DNA of 6,183 nucleotides from JAWXTP01 sp044433415 (GTDB taxonomy: Bacteria; Bacteroidota; Bacteroidia; Bacteroidales; Rikenellaceae). Made by a program: the position numbers and the translations under genes. Where the stretch lies: assembly GCA_044433415.1 (NCBI GenBank), contig JAWXTP010000158.1, forward strand, positions 1 to 6,183. Reading direction: 5' to 3'. Positions 5,542 to 6,183 of the stretch are shown piece by piece. The notes beneath the pieces were generated by a model. The model was not told the DNA's origin. It saw only the letters and a program-made list of their open reading frames with translations, and searched no databases. The stretch's first letter is position 1, and each line of letters starts with the position of its first letter.

Positions 5542-6183
5542 TTAGTATACTATTATTTCGTCAATGTTTAATAAAGTGTTTTTACCAATAACACTAGGAA
5601 CATAGTCCATAGGTACTGTTGGTAAACGAGTGATTTTAACACGTATAGAGCTCACTTGTTGAGCAGGGCAGTTAACAATAGTTTCTATTATGTTACGTCC
5701 TTTCTCGATGTTTTTCTCTAAAACGCCACTGTCACCTATCTTAGTGCATTTACCATCAATAGTTGTGAATACTTCGATTTGTTTAGGAGCGTACCATCTC
5801 CAAAGTGTGTGACGTACAGCGTTAACATTTATTTTTGTGATATCTGTAGGTTCGTTAAAGATGATTTCTATATCTGCATCTTCATCAAACTGTTTCCAGC
5901 ATGGGTCACCATTGCTTTCTAGGAATTCACCAAAACCTAGGTCTACAAGCTTGCTATTTTCGTCAACAATACCTTCTGGGTTTGCCTCAGAACGGATAAC
6001 AACTTTTGCACCAGCAGCTTTATGGAAAGGGTAGTGACGAGTAACGACGTTACCTAACATTTTGTCACCGTCAAACATAGCCGCTTTAAGAGTTGAAGTT
6101 GCTGTTATAGTAACTGTGTCTCCCATAGTGTAAAGCTCACTAGTAACTTTAGGGTCTGTGCCATCAAGAGTGTAAAGCTCACT
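5542..6183 (-). CDS. C-terminal part of a glycosidase-like protein (chitobiase-C-like plus F5/8 type C-like domains), probably GH20
   Basis: The last 213 residues of a longer protein; the frame is open through the right edge, so the ATG at 6126 is internal and not a start. The first 40 residues or so, with LYTLDGTDP, SELYT and the TITATSTLKAAMF strands, match the small chitobiase/beta-hexosaminidase C-terminal beta-domain (CHB_HEX_C_1 type), whose hallmark is a YTLDG-D/E-P turn. Residues from about 55 to the end resemble an F5/8 type C (galactose-binding-like) domain: a DPCWKQFDEDADIEIIF strand, then DITKINVNAVRHTLWRWYAPKQIEVFTTIDGK, and the ending LNIDEIIVY. This order at the C-terminus is, from knowledge of the families, usual in Bacteroidota GH20 exo-beta-N-acetylhexosaminidases; some GH29 fucosidases are similar, and the catalytic domain is not in view, so GH20 is an inference. 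The stop codon lies 19 nt before sulfatase 2, an operon arrangement that suits removal of a sulfated hexosamine. Confidence 0.7.
   Translation of the reverse strand, partial: SELYTLDGTDPKVTSELYTMGDTVTITATSTLKAAMFDGDKMLGNVVTRHYPFHKAAGAKVVIRSEANPEGIVDENSKLVDLGFGEFLESNGDPCWKQFDEDADIEIIFNEPTDITKINVNAVRHTLWRWYAPKQIEVFTTIDGKCTKIGDSGVLEKNIEKGRNIIETIVNCPAQQVSSIRVKITRLPTVPMDYVPSVIGKNTLLNIDEIIVY
6127..6183 (-). repeat. Exact 15-bp direct repeat inside the glycosidase-like gene
   Basis: AGTGTAAAGCTCACT occurs at 6127-6141 and again at 6169-6183, in frame and 42 bp (14 codons) apart. Each encodes SELYT. The second protein copy falls where the family usually has SPLYTG, so only one is expected from the domain pattern; identical codons in both suggest local duplication or slippage. 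More copies might lie beyond the window edge. Confidence 0.6.

Overview
The window looks like the chromosome of a member of the Bacteroidota, most likely order Bacteroidales. The evidence is the low GC content (the intergenic DNA is especially A/T-rich), the lack of Shine-Dalgarno sequences before the starts, a DUF4251 lipid-free secreted protein, a small Bacteroidales-type helix-turn-helix protein, and tandem exported serine-type sulfatases next to the end of a glycosidase-like gene. I cannot name the genus.

Layout from left to right. Positions 2-880 (+) hold the C-terminal part of a TolC/OprM-family outer-membrane efflux protein, the only gene on the + strand. It converges on the minus-strand genes across a 161-bp gap that holds two hairpin terminators, one for each direction. 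Everything else is on the minus strand. Read in the direction of transcription (right to left) the genes are: the 3' part of a gene whose product ends in a chitobiase-C-like domain plus an F5/8-type C-like domain (probably the tail of a GH20 beta-hexosaminidase); sulfatase 2 (5522-4032), 19 nt behind it; sulfatase 1 (3875-2388), a close paralogue after a 156-bp gap, followed by a good terminator; a small HTH protein (2059-1802); and a DUF4251 secreted protein (1599-1042).

The glycosidase-like gene and the two sulfatases make a plausible catabolic unit for a sulfated, hexosamine-containing glycan such as host mucin or a glycosaminoglycan. Desulfation would let an exo-hexosaminidase act on the sugar. 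Both sulfatases carry Ser rather than Cys at the formylglycine position, so activity should depend on a radical-SAM maturase (anSME) encoded elsewhere. No SusC/SusD pair, regulator or transporter of a polysaccharide-utilisation locus is visible here. The efflux, HTH and DUF4251 genes have no evident functional link to the sulfatases.

The least ordinary feature is in the non-coding DNA. Three minus-strand intergenic regions each contain an imperfect palindrome ending, on the minus strand, in a related motif of the form CAATTATTAGAAGTTCCCT. They may be copies of one dispersed palindromic element or a shared leader element. I see no clearly new defence, mobile or biosynthetic system in the window.
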